From Nostoc parmelioides FACHB-3921 (GTDB taxonomy: Bacteria; Cyanobacteriota; Cyanobacteriia; Cyanobacteriales; Nostocaceae): 64,000 nucleotides of DNA. The stretch is from positions 286,512 to 350,511 of the forward strand of contig NZ_JACJQL010000002.1 of NCBI RefSeq assembly GCF_014696625.1. The letters run 5' to 3'. The notes below the pieces were generated by a model, which was given only the letters and a program-made list of their open reading frames with translations, was not told the DNA's origin and did not search any database. Positions 9,356 through 18,486 of the stretch are shown one piece after another. The position numbers were made by a program, and so were the translations under genes. Within the stretch, counting starts at the first letter, position 1. Every line of letters begins with the position of its first letter.

Positions 9356-12289
9356 ATGTCTGAAAACTCTCCTTCTGTAACTACAACTACTACACGCCCC
9401 ACGTTCATCCTTGTAGATGGACACTCCCTGGCTTTCCGTTCATACTTTGCCTTTGCTAAAGGACGGGATGGTGGGCTGCGTACTAAGACAGGTATTCCTA
9501 CCAGTGTTTGCTTTGGCTTTCTGAAATCTTTACTGGAAGTCATGGCTACACAACAACCGCAAGCAATGGCGATCGCTTTTGATTTGGGTTTACCAACTTT
9601 CCGCCACGAAGCCGACGATACCTATAAAGCCGATCGCCCCGGAACACCGGAGGATTTTGTCCCTGATTTAAAAAATCTCCACGAATTACTAGAAGGCTTT
9701 AACCTACCAATTTATACAGCCCCTGGCTATGAGGCTGATGATGTTTTAGGAACCTTGGCGCAAAAAGCCACCGCCGAGGGGTATAAGGTGAAAATTTTGA
9801 CAGGCGATCGTGATTTGTTTCAATTAGTAGATCCCGAAAAAGAAATCACTGTCTTAAACTTCAGTCCCGATGCACTCAAACGTTCTACCAACAGCATTAC
9901 GGAAGTTAGCACGGAACAAGTTAAAGAAAGATTGGGTGTCTTACCCACTCAGGTTGTTGATTTTAAAGCCCTCTGTGGTGATAAATCAGATAATATTCCC
10001 GGTGTGAGAGGTATCGGGGAAAAAACCGCAGTTCAGTTACTGAGTACCTATGGTTCCCTTGATGGGGTTTACAAAGCATTAAATGAAATTAAAGGCGCGA
10101 CTCAGAAGAAACTAGCAGAAGGTAAAGAAGATGCGGCTAAGTCGCAATTCTTGGCAAAGATAGTTGTAGATGTACCTTTAGAAGTTAATTTAGAAGATTG
10201 TAAATTAGTAGGATTTGATGAAAACCTTCTTATTCCTATTTTAGAAAAACTAGAATTTACTCGTTTCTTATCCCAAATCAACGACCTACAGCGACGTTTT
10301 GGTGGCACAGTTGTAGAAGTAACAAAAACTGAAACATCTGCGATAGAAACTAATAACTTTGAAGATGATGATATCGCTTTTTACACTGCTGAAGAAACAC
10401 AAGCAGTTCAACAAAATCAACCAGTTTCACCTATTCAACCACGGATTATTAATACTGAAGCCAAACTCATAGAATTGGTGCAGATATTACAACAATTCAC
10501 CAACCCAGAAACTCCCGTTGCTTGGGACACGGAAACTAGCGGCTTAGAACCACGGGATGCGGTTTTGGTAGGGATTGGTTGCTGCTGGGGAACTGAAGCC
10601 GATGCTAGTGCTTATATTCCCCTGGCTCACACAAAAGGGGAAAATTTAAGTCAAGATATTGTCCTTACGGCGCTGCGTCCGATTTTAGAAAGTGCTGATT
10701 ATCCAAAAACTTTTCAAAATGCTAAATTTGACCGTTTAGTTTTTCTAGTTCAAGGAATTAATTTAACTGGCGTTGTATTTGATCCGATGTTGGCTAGTTA
10801 TGTTTTAAATCCAGATACTAGCCATAATTTAACTGACCTAACTCAGCGTTATTTGGGGTTAACAATTCAAAATTATGTAGATTTAGTTCCTAAAGGTAAA
10901 ACTATCGCGGATATAAATATCTCTGCTGTCGCTAATTATTGTTGTTTACAAGTTTATGCCACATTCCAACTTGTAGGTAAATTGCGGGAAGAACTAGCGA
11001 AAATTCCAAATTTGGATAAATTACTTAGGGAAGTAGAACAGCCGCTAGAATCAGTTTTAGCAACAGTAGAATATACTGGTGTCCGGATTGATTCAGCTTA
11101 TCTACATGAATTATCCCAACAATTAGAAATAGATTTAGCTAAATTACAGGAACAAGCAACCCAACTAGCTGGGGAAAAATTTAATTTAGGTTCTCCCAAA
11201 CAATTGAGTTATATATTGTTTGAAAAATTGGGATTAAGTACTAAATATTCACGGAAGATTCAGACTGGTTACTCTACAGATGCAGCAACTTTAGAAAAAC
11301 TCCAAGAAGTTGATGAAACTGGTTTTGTTAATGCCATTACTGAGTATCGTACTTTATCGAAATTAAAGTCTACTTATGTAGATGCCTTGCCAGCATTGGT
11401 ACGTCCAGACACTCAACGAGTGCATACAGATTTTAATCAAACAGCAACATCAACTGGTAGGCTATCTTCATCTAATCCTAATTTACAAAATATTCCCATT
11501 CGCACGGCTTTTAGTCGGCAAATTCGCAAGGCATTTTTACCAGAATCAGGTTGGTTAATGGCGGCGGCTGATTACTCACAAATTGAGTTAAGAATTTTGG
11601 CTCATTTGAGTCAAGAACCATTGTTGGTGCAGGCTTATCAGCAGAATGAAGATATTCATACAGTCACGGCTAAATTAGTTTTTGAAAAAGAGGATATCAA
11701 CTCAGATGAGCGCAGAATCGCCAAAACTATTAATTTTGGTGTGATTTACGGTATGGGTTCTTTAAAATTTTCTCGTTCAACGGGAATAGATAAAAATGTG
11801 GCGAACGAATTTATTAAAAGATTTAACGAACGCTACGCCAAAATATTTGCTTATTTGGAAGGAGTAAAAAAACAAGCGATATCTCTTGGTTATGTGGAGA
11901 CGATACTTGGTCGGCGGCGGTATTTTGACTTTACTAACAACAGTTTGCGTAACTTAAAAGGTAGTAACCCTGAAGATATTGATTTAAGCAAATTAAAAAA
12001 TCTCGGCCCTTACGATGCTGGGTTATTGCGGTCTGCTGCTAATGCTCCTATTCAAGGTTCTAGTGCCGATATTATCAAAATTGCAATGGTGCAGATTCAT
12101 GAAGTTCTCAAGAAATATCAAGCGCGGTTACTTTTACAAGTCCACGATGAATTAGTTTTTGAAGTTCCTCCCCAAGAATGGGCAGAATTACAACCACAAA
12201 TTAAATCAGTGATGGAAAATGCAGTTAAGTTAAGTGTGCCGTTAGTGGTTGATGTACGTGCAGGGGAAAACTGGATGGAAACGAAGTGA
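9356..12289 (+). CDS. polA: DNA polymerase I
   Basis: The 977-residue protein has the three Pol I domains. The 5'-3' exonuclease spans residues about 15-300 (VDGHSLAFRSYFAF, GDRDLFQLV, GDKSDNIPGVRGIGEKTA). The 3'-5' exonuclease domain spans about 360-545. The polymerase domain spans about 570-977, with motif A (ADYSQIELRILAHLS, near 739), motif B (RRIAKTINFGVIYGMG) and motif C (QVHDELVFE, near 930). The first proofreading motif DxE (residues 391-393) is present. In the third motif, where the family has YxxxD, the sequence reads YCCLQ (residues 528-532), so the expected metal-binding Asp appears to be Gln. Function: replication gap filling, repair and Okazaki-fragment processing. Confidence 0.96.
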   Translation: MSENSPSVTTTTTRPTFILVDGHSLAFRSYFAFAKGRDGGLRTKTGIPTSVCFGFLKSLLEVMATQQPQAMAIAFDLGLPTFRHEADDTYKADRPGTPEDFVPDLKNLHELLEGFNLPIYTAPGYEADDVLGTLAQKATAEGYKVKILTGDRDLFQLVDPEKEITVLNFSPDALKRSTNSITEVSTEQVKERLGVLPTQVVDFKALCGDKSDNIPGVRGIGEKTAVQLLSTYGSLDGVYKALNEIKGATQKKLAEGKEDAAKSQFLAKIVVDVPLEVNLEDCKLVGFDENLLIPILEKLEFTRFLSQINDLQRRFGGTVVEVTKTETSAIETNNFEDDDIAFYTAEETQAVQQNQPVSPIQPRIINTEAKLIELVQILQQFTNPETPVAWDTETSGLEPRDAVLVGIGCCWGTEADASAYIPLAHTKGENLSQDIVLTALRPILESADYPKTFQNAKFDRLVFLVQGINLTGVVFDPMLASYVLNPDTSHNLTDLTQRYLGLTIQNYVDLVPKGKTIADINISAVANYCCLQVYATFQLVGKLREELAKIPNLDKLLREVEQPLESVLATVEYTGVRIDSAYLHELSQQLEIDLAKLQEQATQLAGEKFNLGSPKQLSYILFEKLGLSTKYSRKIQTGYSTDAATLEKLQEVDETGFVNAITEYRTLSKLKSTYVDALPALVRPDTQRVHTDFNQTATSTGRLSSSNPNLQNIPIRTAFSRQIRKAFLPESGWLMAAADYSQIELRILAHLSQEPLLVQAYQQNEDIHTVTAKLVFEKEDINSDERRIAKTINFGVIYGMGSLKFSRSTGIDKNVANEFIKRFNERYAKIFAYLEGVKKQAISLGYVETILGRRRYFDFTNNSLRNLKGSNPEDIDLSKLKNLGPYDAGLLRSAANAPIQGSSADIIKIAMVQIHEVLKKYQARLLLQVHDELVFEVPPQEWAELQPQIKSVMENAVKLSVPLVVDVRAGENWMETK

Positions 12290-12317
12290 TGGGTAATTGG
12301 TAATTGGTTGTAGGAGT

Positions 12318-12382
12318 GTAGGGTGCGTCAGTGTGATAGAACCTAACTATACTTAGAAATTATTCATACTGACGCACCCTAC
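12318..12382. repeat. 65-bp palindromic mini-element, copy 1
   Basis: The ends are GTAGGGTGCGTCAGT and ACTGACGCACCCTAC, complementary inverted repeats with a central segment containing AGAAATTATT. A second copy of exactly 65 bp lies at 34954-35018 with the central part largely conserved. It lies 29 bp after polA and could also fold as a terminator hairpin. Confidence 0.8.
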
Positions 12383-12462
12383 CAAACCATCAATTTTGGA
12401 TAATTTATATTTTGGTATTTCCTGAGTTAAGTAGTTTTAGTTATTACTACTGTTATTTACTT

Positions 12463-13434
12463 ATGACTATTTATAGCCCGGATACGATTAATTTTAATGG
12501 TGTGAATGGCGATCGCTATTGGTTCGATGAACCTTTTCCTTATACTGGAGTAGCTGATATTGATGAGCGCTTGAGTGGCTTCCCTGTGGCTGTGTTTCTT
12601 CCCCATCATCGACCACGACAGGAAACACCGCTAGTTATTGGTTTACAAGGGATGTGTGCGCCCTATGGTTGGAATGCTTTTATCGTCCCTACACTCACAG
12701 AAATGGGGATTGCTGTAGCTTTATTTGATCCACCATTATCGGGGGAACGTAGTTTAGTACGCACCTCGACAACCTTAGTACAGAACGAAATTAAGCCATT
12801 AATAGACAGGGGTATTCCCTTTGATACGTCGCTATTTTTGTCTATCTTTCGCACCACCGCCCGTGATATTGGCAAAATCAGAGAATTTTGTGGCGATCGC
12901 TACGGACTCACTGACTCACGACTGGCATTATTTGGGGTGAGCATGGGTGTATTGCTGTCTGCATACACTTTCACCGCTAATAGTTTAGGTGATAGATTAC
13001 TCGGAACTATTGGTCATGCTGACCTCCCATCCTTCGCTAAAAGTTGGGGTCGTCCATTTTTACCAGACATAGCAGCCTCTCCCTTGGGTGGATTAGCAGA
13101 ATCACTATTGCAAAGACTACAGCCAGATTTAGCCCCTTTATTACAGCTTTTACGATTAACCAAAAATCTTAAATACCAAGACGAATATGCTTGGGATTGC
13201 AACCCCATGAACTATATTCAACAAGTCGAGTCACACCGTCGAGTCCGCTTTCTAGTAGGTGCTAACGATTCCATCGTCAAAATAAAAGATGCTCGTGCTT
13301 GCGCGCAAAAATTTCCCGATGGTGATTGTTATGTTGTCCCTGGTATGGGACACGGAACCAGACAATCAGGAGTTTCGTTTGTTGATCATGTGCGCTATTT
13401 TTTAGTTACCCAATTAGGTGATTGGCAAGGGTGA
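12463..13434 (+). CDS. Alpha/beta hydrolase family protein
   Basis: The fold is shown by an early GLQGMCAPYGWNAF segment, the nucleophile elbow GVSMG (Ser near residue 166) and a C-terminal GMGHG that would carry the catalytic His. An acidic residue in the GANDSIVK segment is the likely third member of the triad. The substrate is unknown. I chose the ATG at 12463 (MTIYSPD); the frame also opens with a TTG at 12412, but the 17 extra residues look non-conserved. The gene stands alone after polA. Confidence 0.8.
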   Translation: MTIYSPDTINFNGVNGDRYWFDEPFPYTGVADIDERLSGFPVAVFLPHHRPRQETPLVIGLQGMCAPYGWNAFIVPTLTEMGIAVALFDPPLSGERSLVRTSTTLVQNEIKPLIDRGIPFDTSLFLSIFRTTARDIGKIREFCGDRYGLTDSRLALFGVSMGVLLSAYTFTANSLGDRLLGTIGHADLPSFAKSWGRPFLPDIAASPLGGLAESLLQRLQPDLAPLLQLLRLTKNLKYQDEYAWDCNPMNYIQQVESHRRVRFLVGANDSIVKIKDARACAQKFPDGDCYVVPGMGHGTRQSGVSFVDHVRYFLVTQLGDWQG

Positions 13435-13479
13435 AAATTCAAAATTCCATCTGAATTGCTACCTAAAATATAACCTTGA

Positions 13480-13776
13480 CTAAATTCTATCTATCCACTG
13501 TTTTGGCTCCCGTCTTGCATGAAAGCAAGCAATTACAAAAACGGTGTCTTGTTCAAAAAAGTAGAAAATTGTGTATGGGAATCGACGGATTAATGCTCTT
13601 CTTACTTGTTCATGAATTACTTGGTAAGCAAGGGGGTTGCGTCCAATCCCAGATATACAAGCATCAACTGCACGAACAAACTCTGAACCTAAACCAGGAT
13701 CTTGTGATTCGTACCATTCAAAAGCATCTTGAATATCGTATTCTGCTTCTGGTTGGATAATCAAGTTATAGTTCAT
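13480..13776 (-). CDS. ParE/RelE-family toxin
   Basis: The 98-residue protein has the RelE/ParE pattern: an N-terminal PEAEYDIQDAFEWYESQDPGLG helix pair, a conserved central RNPLAYQVI, and RRALIRRFPYTIFYFFEQDTVFVIACFHARREP. This matches the plasmid stabilisation (ParE-like) toxin family that usually poisons gyrase or cleaves mRNA. Its start overlaps the stop of the upstream antitoxin gene by 4 bp, so translation is coupled, as in typical type II toxin-antitoxin pairs. Confidence 0.88.
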   Translation of the reverse strand: MNYNLIIQPEAEYDIQDAFEWYESQDPGLGSEFVRAVDACISGIGRNPLAYQVIHEQVRRALIRRFPYTIFYFFEQDTVFVIACFHARREPKQWIDRI

Positions 13777-14000
13777 CTGGGGAAGCCTAGCCGTTTTTTC
13801 ACCTCTTCCCAGCTAGAACCATTTGCTGGGTTTTGCTGATAACTTGCTAATCGCCGATCTAATTCTTGTTGTTGTACTTCACTCACAGGTACTTCCTCTG
13901 CTTGTCCAGAGATACTGTCCCATAAGTCTTCTGCTAGTTGAATACGTTCTGCAACACTGAGTTGAGAAATATCGATTTTCAACAATGGATGTGAACTCAT
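13773..14000 (-). CDS. Addiction-module antitoxin (ParE partner)
   Basis: This 75-residue protein reads SVAERIQLAEDLWDSISGQAEEVPVSEVQQQELDRRL (no more than part quoted as motif: ERIQLAEDLWDSI). It is the signature of the small addiction-module family (PF09720-like) paired with ParE/RelE toxins. It is upstream of the toxin and overlaps it by 4 bp. It is expected to neutralise the toxin and repress the operon, though no operator was identified. Confidence 0.87.
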   Translation of the reverse strand: MSSHPLLKIDISQLSVAERIQLAEDLWDSISGQAEEVPVSEVQQQELDRRLASYQQNPANGSSWEEVKKRLGFPR

Positions 14001-14038
14001 TAGTACAGGTTTAGAGTTTTGCTCTCATCTATTTTAGA

Positions 14039-15544
14039 CTAACGGCAAGATTTGCGATCGCTATCATGTTCTGGATACTGCCAAGAATAAGCAAAATGGC
14101 TCACACCCTTGAGTTTAGATGCAAATGGTCGTAGCGCCTGCATTTGTACTTCTAGGGGAGGACGATTACTGACTGATTCTCCCCAGTTCCCCGCTAACGC
14201 CGGAATAATTTTTGTCCCTGGTTGAGCCATGCTTAAGACTCGCTGTACTTGCTCCACAATACAATTGACATTGCCGCAGGTAGCATAAGACATGGGATGC
14301 CATTGTAAGAAATTAGGGAATTTATCCCAAGGTTGCAAGCGAGAATCGTAACCTTGTCCTACTGTTTGATTGCCATCAGGAAAGAAAACCACACCAGTAG
14401 GAATATTGATTTGTTTGGCTGGGTGGGTAGCTAAAGAGACAAAATCTATAATACCCTGCATGGAATGAGCGATCGCCAATAGCCACAAATCCATTTGTAA
14501 AATTGGTTGTCTAGCTGTGGGTGTCATTAATGACTTCTGCTGTGGTGGTACAATGCGACCTTGCCACATAGGTTCACCCTCTTGAGGATAAAGTTGATCA
14601 ACATCGTTGATATCTGCTGGGGTGACATAACCTTGGCTCAAAAAGCGGCGGATTAACTCCAACCCCTTCTTATTCTGGGCGCGACGAAATAAAGCTGCTT
14701 GGGTGGCCTCCGTATACAACCACAAATCTGCAACTTTAGTGGCGATAGAATTACTACCTGCTTGTCGTGGGTAACGCACATAGTCAAATAACAAACCATC
14801 TGGACGACGGCGGACTATTTCTTGCACCATGCGATAGTAGTCGCGTTTGGCTTGTTCGTTGTATGGGTCGATGAAGACTTGAGACCCATTATCGACGACG
14901 TATAAACTAGTTTGACCTTTACCATTGCGAGCGATCGCACCTTCCCTATCTCGCCGCAGTGCATAATTATAACCAAAATTATTCGTATACAACCAACCGT
15001 AGACTTTTAAACCCCGTTGTCGCCCTTTTTGAATTGCTGTAGCTAGTAAATCAACTTTTTCTGCGCCTTTTGTGCGAATCACAGACGGCCAAACTGTCGG
15101 GTTAGCAGATGCAGGTAACAATACTCGTCCATCGTAGAATACCTCTAGATAAACTTCGTTATAGCCACGATTAACCATCCGATCCATGATTTGGTCTATA
15201 GCCCCTGGTTTCATATCGCAAGGATATAAACGTAACCACATAGCTTGGATGTTCGGCCATGTGCGACTACGACATTTTTGTAATTCCTGAGCCTGTTGTT
15301 TGATTAGTCCCTGATAGCGTTTTCGGGCATCTTGATTGCCTTTGAGCGCCGATAAACGGAGCTTTTCTTTTGTTTGTGTTGCTGTTGGTGATATCTGGCA
15401 AAATTCTGTTACCTGCGCCTGGACTGGTTCTATCCCCAAATAGGGAAGCAAAAGGCTACTACTGAAAATTGCTGTTACTAGCTGTCGGCAAAGTAATCTT
15501 AGTTTCGCATGACTCAAGGGACGGTTAGACATATTGGACATCAA
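14039..15544 (-). CDS. GHL10-type glycoside hydrolase-like protein, secreted
   Basis: The first ~44 residues are a signal peptide (basic start, hydrophobic ATAIFSSSLLLPYLGI, then a PVQAQ cleavage-like site). The body follows the family 10-like glycosyl hydrolase (GHL10) pattern: YLEVFYDGRVLLPASANPTVWPS, GLKVYGWLYTNNFG, RPDGLLFDYVRYPR, and later HPMSYATCGN. These are beta-barrel strands with Asp/Tyr residues near the active site. The polysaccharide substrate is unknown. It starts immediately upstream of the toxin-antitoxin pair, on the same strand but with its own spacing of 38 bp. Confidence 0.75.
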   Translation of the reverse strand: MMSNMSNRPLSHAKLRLLCRQLVTAIFSSSLLLPYLGIEPVQAQVTEFCQISPTATQTKEKLRLSALKGNQDARKRYQGLIKQQAQELQKCRSRTWPNIQAMWLRLYPCDMKPGAIDQIMDRMVNRGYNEVYLEVFYDGRVLLPASANPTVWPSVIRTKGAEKVDLLATAIQKGRQRGLKVYGWLYTNNFGYNYALRRDREGAIARNGKGQTSLYVVDNGSQVFIDPYNEQAKRDYYRMVQEIVRRRPDGLLFDYVRYPRQAGSNSIATKVADLWLYTEATQAALFRRAQNKKGLELIRRFLSQGYVTPADINDVDQLYPQEGEPMWQGRIVPPQQKSLMTPTARQPILQMDLWLLAIAHSMQGIIDFVSLATHPAKQINIPTGVVFFPDGNQTVGQGYDSRLQPWDKFPNFLQWHPMSYATCGNVNCIVEQVQRVLSMAQPGTKIIPALAGNWGESVSNRPPLEVQMQALRPFASKLKGVSHFAYSWQYPEHDSDRKSCR

Positions 15545-15839
15545 AAGGACAAATCAAACTTCATCCCAATTTACGTAAATAGGATGAATATGTATCAAAT
15601 TTTATGCGCCAAAAAAAAATTTCGCCGCTTGAATACTAAAACCTATGTTTATGTAATCAAATGTTGTATTCTGTAAAATTATTAAAACTATGGAACCAAT
15701 AACATCCTACTTACGGGATATTTGTTGGCTTAATCAGCAATAAATATCGTCAATATTTTAGAAATTTGGAATTTTTAATTGTTCTAGTCAAGAGCCGCTA
15801 GTTTTGACTCTTGACTGTGCAAACTAAGATAGTGGATAG

Positions 15840-16235
15840 TTAAGCACCCCGTTTTAGTGCTGATTCTACCTGCTTGAACTCCTGCTCTAAACGACTCTTG
15901 AGCTTTTGGGGTACAGGCCGATTCGGATAAGAACTGTAGTGTCCAGCTAGGGAGTTGAGAGCTGTTCGCATAGTTGTAAAGGAATTCAGACCAGAAACAG
16001 AGTTAACCCTTTGATAGCGAGCAGAAAAATCATTTATTTTTTGCCGAGCCTCTGCTTGGAGTGCAGCTTTGTCTGGTGAATCTTCTGTTATCTCTAGAGC
16101 TTGTCTCAACGTGTTGACAACAGCCAAAGTATCTTGGCGATAATCACCTGTTAAACTATCTGGACTACCACAGCCTACTAGACCAATAGCTACAACTAGG
16201 ACAAGGGCAAGCAGACGTGACCAATAGCGCTTCAT
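15840..16235 (-). CDS. psb27: Photosystem II assembly lipoprotein Psb27
   Basis: The 131-residue protein begins with a lipoprotein signal (MKRYWSRLL, then LVGC lipobox). It continues with the Psb27 four-helix pattern: LTGDYRQDTLAVVNTLRQALEI, ARQKINDFSARYQR, SFTTMRTALNSLAGHYSSYPNRPVP, and a final EQEFKQVESAL helix. Psb27 binds CP43 on the lumenal side during PSII assembly and repair. The frame can be extended 22 residues upstream, but the ATG at 16235 gives a proper lipoprotein signal and was preferred. It appears monocistronic. Confidence 0.9.
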   Translation of the reverse strand: MKRYWSRLLALVLVVAIGLVGCGSPDSLTGDYRQDTLAVVNTLRQALEITEDSPDKAALQAEARQKINDFSARYQRVNSVSGLNSFTTMRTALNSLAGHYSSYPNRPVPQKLKSRLEQEFKQVESALKRGA

Positions 16236-16632
16236 AAGCATTATGTAAAAGAATACGTAAATCAACGTCCATCCTATCTTGGATTGGTATCTTGGGATCA
16301 AGCTCGTGATGAGTGCCGTTAGCGTAGGAAAGCATTAGCACCTGCTAAATTACGCCTACAGCCAGCTAAAAATAATACTAATTTTCCCTAATTTTTGTAA
16401 CATCCGGATAAGTATAGCCGTAGCCAGATAGATTAGGACATCAAGCTAATATCAAACGCTGACAACACAAGACTTTCAAGTCTGTCAACCGTCAACCGTC
16501 AACCGTCAACAGCTATATATAGGCTGACGACCGTCCCTAACAAAATCTTACTTATATTCTTTTATCAAACTGATATAAAGTTAAATATTTTTACGGGCAG
16601 ACTACTTTATAGAAAAGAAAACTAGAACTATC
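16236..16632. other. Intergenic region with heptameric repeats
   Basis: This ~400-bp stretch lies between the divergent psb27 gene and the next gene. It contains four heptamer units of the GTCAACC type at 16484-16511. No further gene or RNA was recognised. Promoters for both flanking genes should be here. Confidence 0.5.
16484..16511. repeat. STRR heptamer array (GTCAACC type)
   Basis: Four tandem 7-bp units (three GTCAACC and one GTCAACA), a typical short tandemly repeated repetitive sequence of heterocystous cyanobacteria. Confidence 0.8.
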
Positions 16633-17418
16633 ATGATACTATATCGTCAATCTCTTCTTGCTCCTTGTGTAGTCTGCTTATGTGCTTTAACCATTAGCTG
16701 GATACAATCTCCTCGATTACAAAAGTTCTTGAAAAATCAACAAGACATCTCTCTAGCAACGCTGGAAACAGATATTCAAGCAGAGAAACTGAGACTCAAT
16801 TTACTCAAAAAAACACCCAGCTTTGGCTACGATAACTTATTGGCTAATTGGGTATATTTAAATTTTTTACAATACTTTGGTGATGAAGAAATCAGGGCTA
16901 AAACAGGTTACAGCCTCAGTCCAGAATATTTTGAAGTAATTATAGAACGTGACCCAAGATTTTTAGACGTTTATATTAGCCTTTCCACTAGTATTTCTCT
17001 TTATGCGGCTATGCCAGAACGCTCTATTGCATTGATGGAAAAAGGCTTAAAGTCCTTAAAACCTCAGCTTCCTGAAAAGTCATATCATGTATGGCGCTTT
17101 AAAGGAATTGATGAGTTACTTTTTCTAGGAAACGCTAAAGCTGCTCAACAGTCTTTTGCTACCGCCGCAAGTTGGGCTAGTAACTATACAGATGAAGACA
17201 GCAAATATGTAGCCCTTACATCTTTGAGAACAGCTAATTTTCTGAAACAAAATCCTAATAGTAAATATGCACAAATTTCTACTTGGGCAATGATATTAAA
17301 TAATCAAGTAGATGATATAACGCGTAAAAGAGCGATTAGTGAAATCGAAAAATTGGGAGGAAAGTTTATTATTAGTCCTGAAGGGGTCGGTAGTATTATG
17401 TTTCCACCAAAAGATTAG
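16633..17418 (+). CDS. Conserved hypothetical, membrane-anchored helical repeat protein
   Basis: The 261-residue protein has an N-terminal hydrophobic anchor (about residues 7-25, APCVVCLCALTISWI). The rest is mostly helical, with TPR-like stretches (SPEYFEVIIERDPRFLDVYISLS, AAQQSFATAASWA). The motif GYDNLLANWVYLNFLQYFGD is a distinctive block I recall from cyanobacterial proteins of unknown function. No catalytic residues are visible. It is preceded by a heptamer array and followed by another, so it looks like a single-gene unit. Confidence 0.6.
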   Translation: MILYRQSLLAPCVVCLCALTISWIQSPRLQKFLKNQQDISLATLETDIQAEKLRLNLLKKTPSFGYDNLLANWVYLNFLQYFGDEEIRAKTGYSLSPEYFEVIIERDPRFLDVYISLSTSISLYAAMPERSIALMEKGLKSLKPQLPEKSYHVWRFKGIDELLFLGNAKAAQQSFATAASWASNYTDEDSKYVALTSLRTANFLKQNPNSKYAQISTWAMILNNQVDDITRKRAISEIEKLGGKFIISPEGVGSIMFPPKD

Positions 17419-17452
17419 TCAGAGACGCGATTAATCGCGTCTGTACAGTTGT
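17419..17452. repeat. 34-bp palindromic repeat, copy 2 (inverted)
   Basis: The reverse complement of the element at 1291-1324, with the same 20-bp palindrome (17423-17442) and matching flanks. It abuts a heptamer array. Confidence 0.75.
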
Positions 17453-17607
17453 CAATAGTCAATAGTCAATAGTCAATAGTCAATAGTCAATAGTAATTCT
17501 TCTTTGCTTCCCCTGCTCCCCTGCTTCCCCTGCTTCCCCTGCTCCCCCTGCTCCCCCTGCTTCCCCTGCTCCCCTGCTTCCTCAATCCCCAATCCCCAAT
17601 CCCCAAG
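17451..17607. repeat. Composite STRR array (GTCAATA, CCCCTGCTT and CCCCAAT types)
   Basis: Six tandem GTCAATA heptamers (17451-17492) are followed by a C/T-rich run of CCCCTGCT(T/C) units (about 17511-17580) and three CCCCAAT units. It ends at the start codon of the aminotransferase, so the ribosome-binding region is formed by repeats. Confidence 0.8.
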
Positions 17608-18399
17608 ATGTTCTGGTACAACGGTAAGCTAATTAATTCCCAAACCTTGGAGTTAGATATTTATGATCCTGGGTTACTTTATGGGGCAACTATTTTTACA
17701 ACACTGCGAGTTTATGGACATTCTCTAGACAGTAGTTTAACTAATTGGCAGGCACACTGCGATCGCCTCCACACCTCTATCCAATCTTTTGCTTGGGAAA
17801 AACCAGACTGGAATCGTATCCGCCAAGGTGCAGAAATACTTTTAACAAACTTCCCCGTTCTCAGAATCACCATCTTTCCTGATGGTAGGGAATGGATAAT
17901 TGGCAGGTATTTACCCCAAAATTTATTAGAAATCCAAAAGCATGGCGTATCTTGCACCATTGCCGAACCGGAACTATATCGTAGTTTGCCTTCTCATAAA
18001 ACTGGTAACTATCTGAGTGCGTGGATGGCTAAAATCCGTGCAGCAAAGTTAGACTCGCAAGAAGCAATTTTAGTGAATACCGTCGGAAATTGGCTAGAAA
18101 CCACCACAGGCAACCTTTGGGGATGGCAAAATGGGAGTTGGTGGACACCACCTTTAACAGAGGTAATTTTACCGGGGATTGGACGACAGCAGCTAATCTA
18201 CTGGCTACAAACTCATCAACAAACGGTGCGGGAGGAACCTTGGACATCTGAGCTAGTCAACGGTTTTGAAGCGATCGCCTACACTAATAGTGTGGTGGAA
18301 GTTATTCCCATACATACCGTTTACCAGCCCACAGAATCGTTACAATATGATCCCTACCATCCACGCTTGCAAAAACTTAGGGAACTATTCTTAGCATGA
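17608..18399 (+). CDS. pabC: Class IV aminotransferase (PabC-like aminodeoxychorismate lyase)
   Basis: The 263-residue protein has the class IV PLP fold: an opening W(Y)NG and DPGLLYGATIFTTLRVYG block, KTGNYLSAW containing the likely PLP-binding lysine (near residue 131), then EAILVNTVGNWLETTTGNLW, and PGIGRQQLI. These fit 4-amino-4-deoxychorismate lyase (PabC), which releases 4-aminobenzoate for folate synthesis. D-amino-acid or branched-chain aminotransferases share the fold, so the exact substrate is an inference. It is followed by ftsH on the same strand. Confidence 0.75.
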   Translation: MFWYNGKLINSQTLELDIYDPGLLYGATIFTTLRVYGHSLDSSLTNWQAHCDRLHTSIQSFAWEKPDWNRIRQGAEILLTNFPVLRITIFPDGREWIIGRYLPQNLLEIQKHGVSCTIAEPELYRSLPSHKTGNYLSAWMAKIRAAKLDSQEAILVNTVGNWLETTTGNLWGWQNGSWWTPPLTEVILPGIGRQQLIYWLQTHQQTVREEPWTSELVNGFEAIAYTNSVVEVIPIHTVYQPTESLQYDPYHPRLQKLRELFLA

Positions 18400-18470
18400 C
18401 AGATGTATCATTTTGGTATACGTTAAGATAAGTTAACATAATTCTAATAATGCCCTACGCACAAAAATAC

Positions 18471-18477
18471 GGGAGGA
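18471..18477 (+). promoter_or_regulatory. Shine-Dalgarno site deciding the ftsH start
   Basis: GGGAGGA lies 9 bp upstream of the GTG at 18487, which supports GTG as the ftsH start codon. Confidence 0.75.
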
Positions 18478-18486
18478 TAAACCTCG

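Noticed and set aside
9239..9543. Minus-strand frames overlapping the start of polA
   Set aside because: They cover the polA start codon and its first codons, and have no family resemblance.
13476..13760. A plus-strand frame of 94 residues
   Set aside because: It is antisense to the ParE-type toxin, which has clear family features.
17451..17607. Tandem heptamers that could be taken for a CRISPR array
   Set aside because: The units are 7-9 bp with no unique spacers between them; this is the STRR class of repeats.
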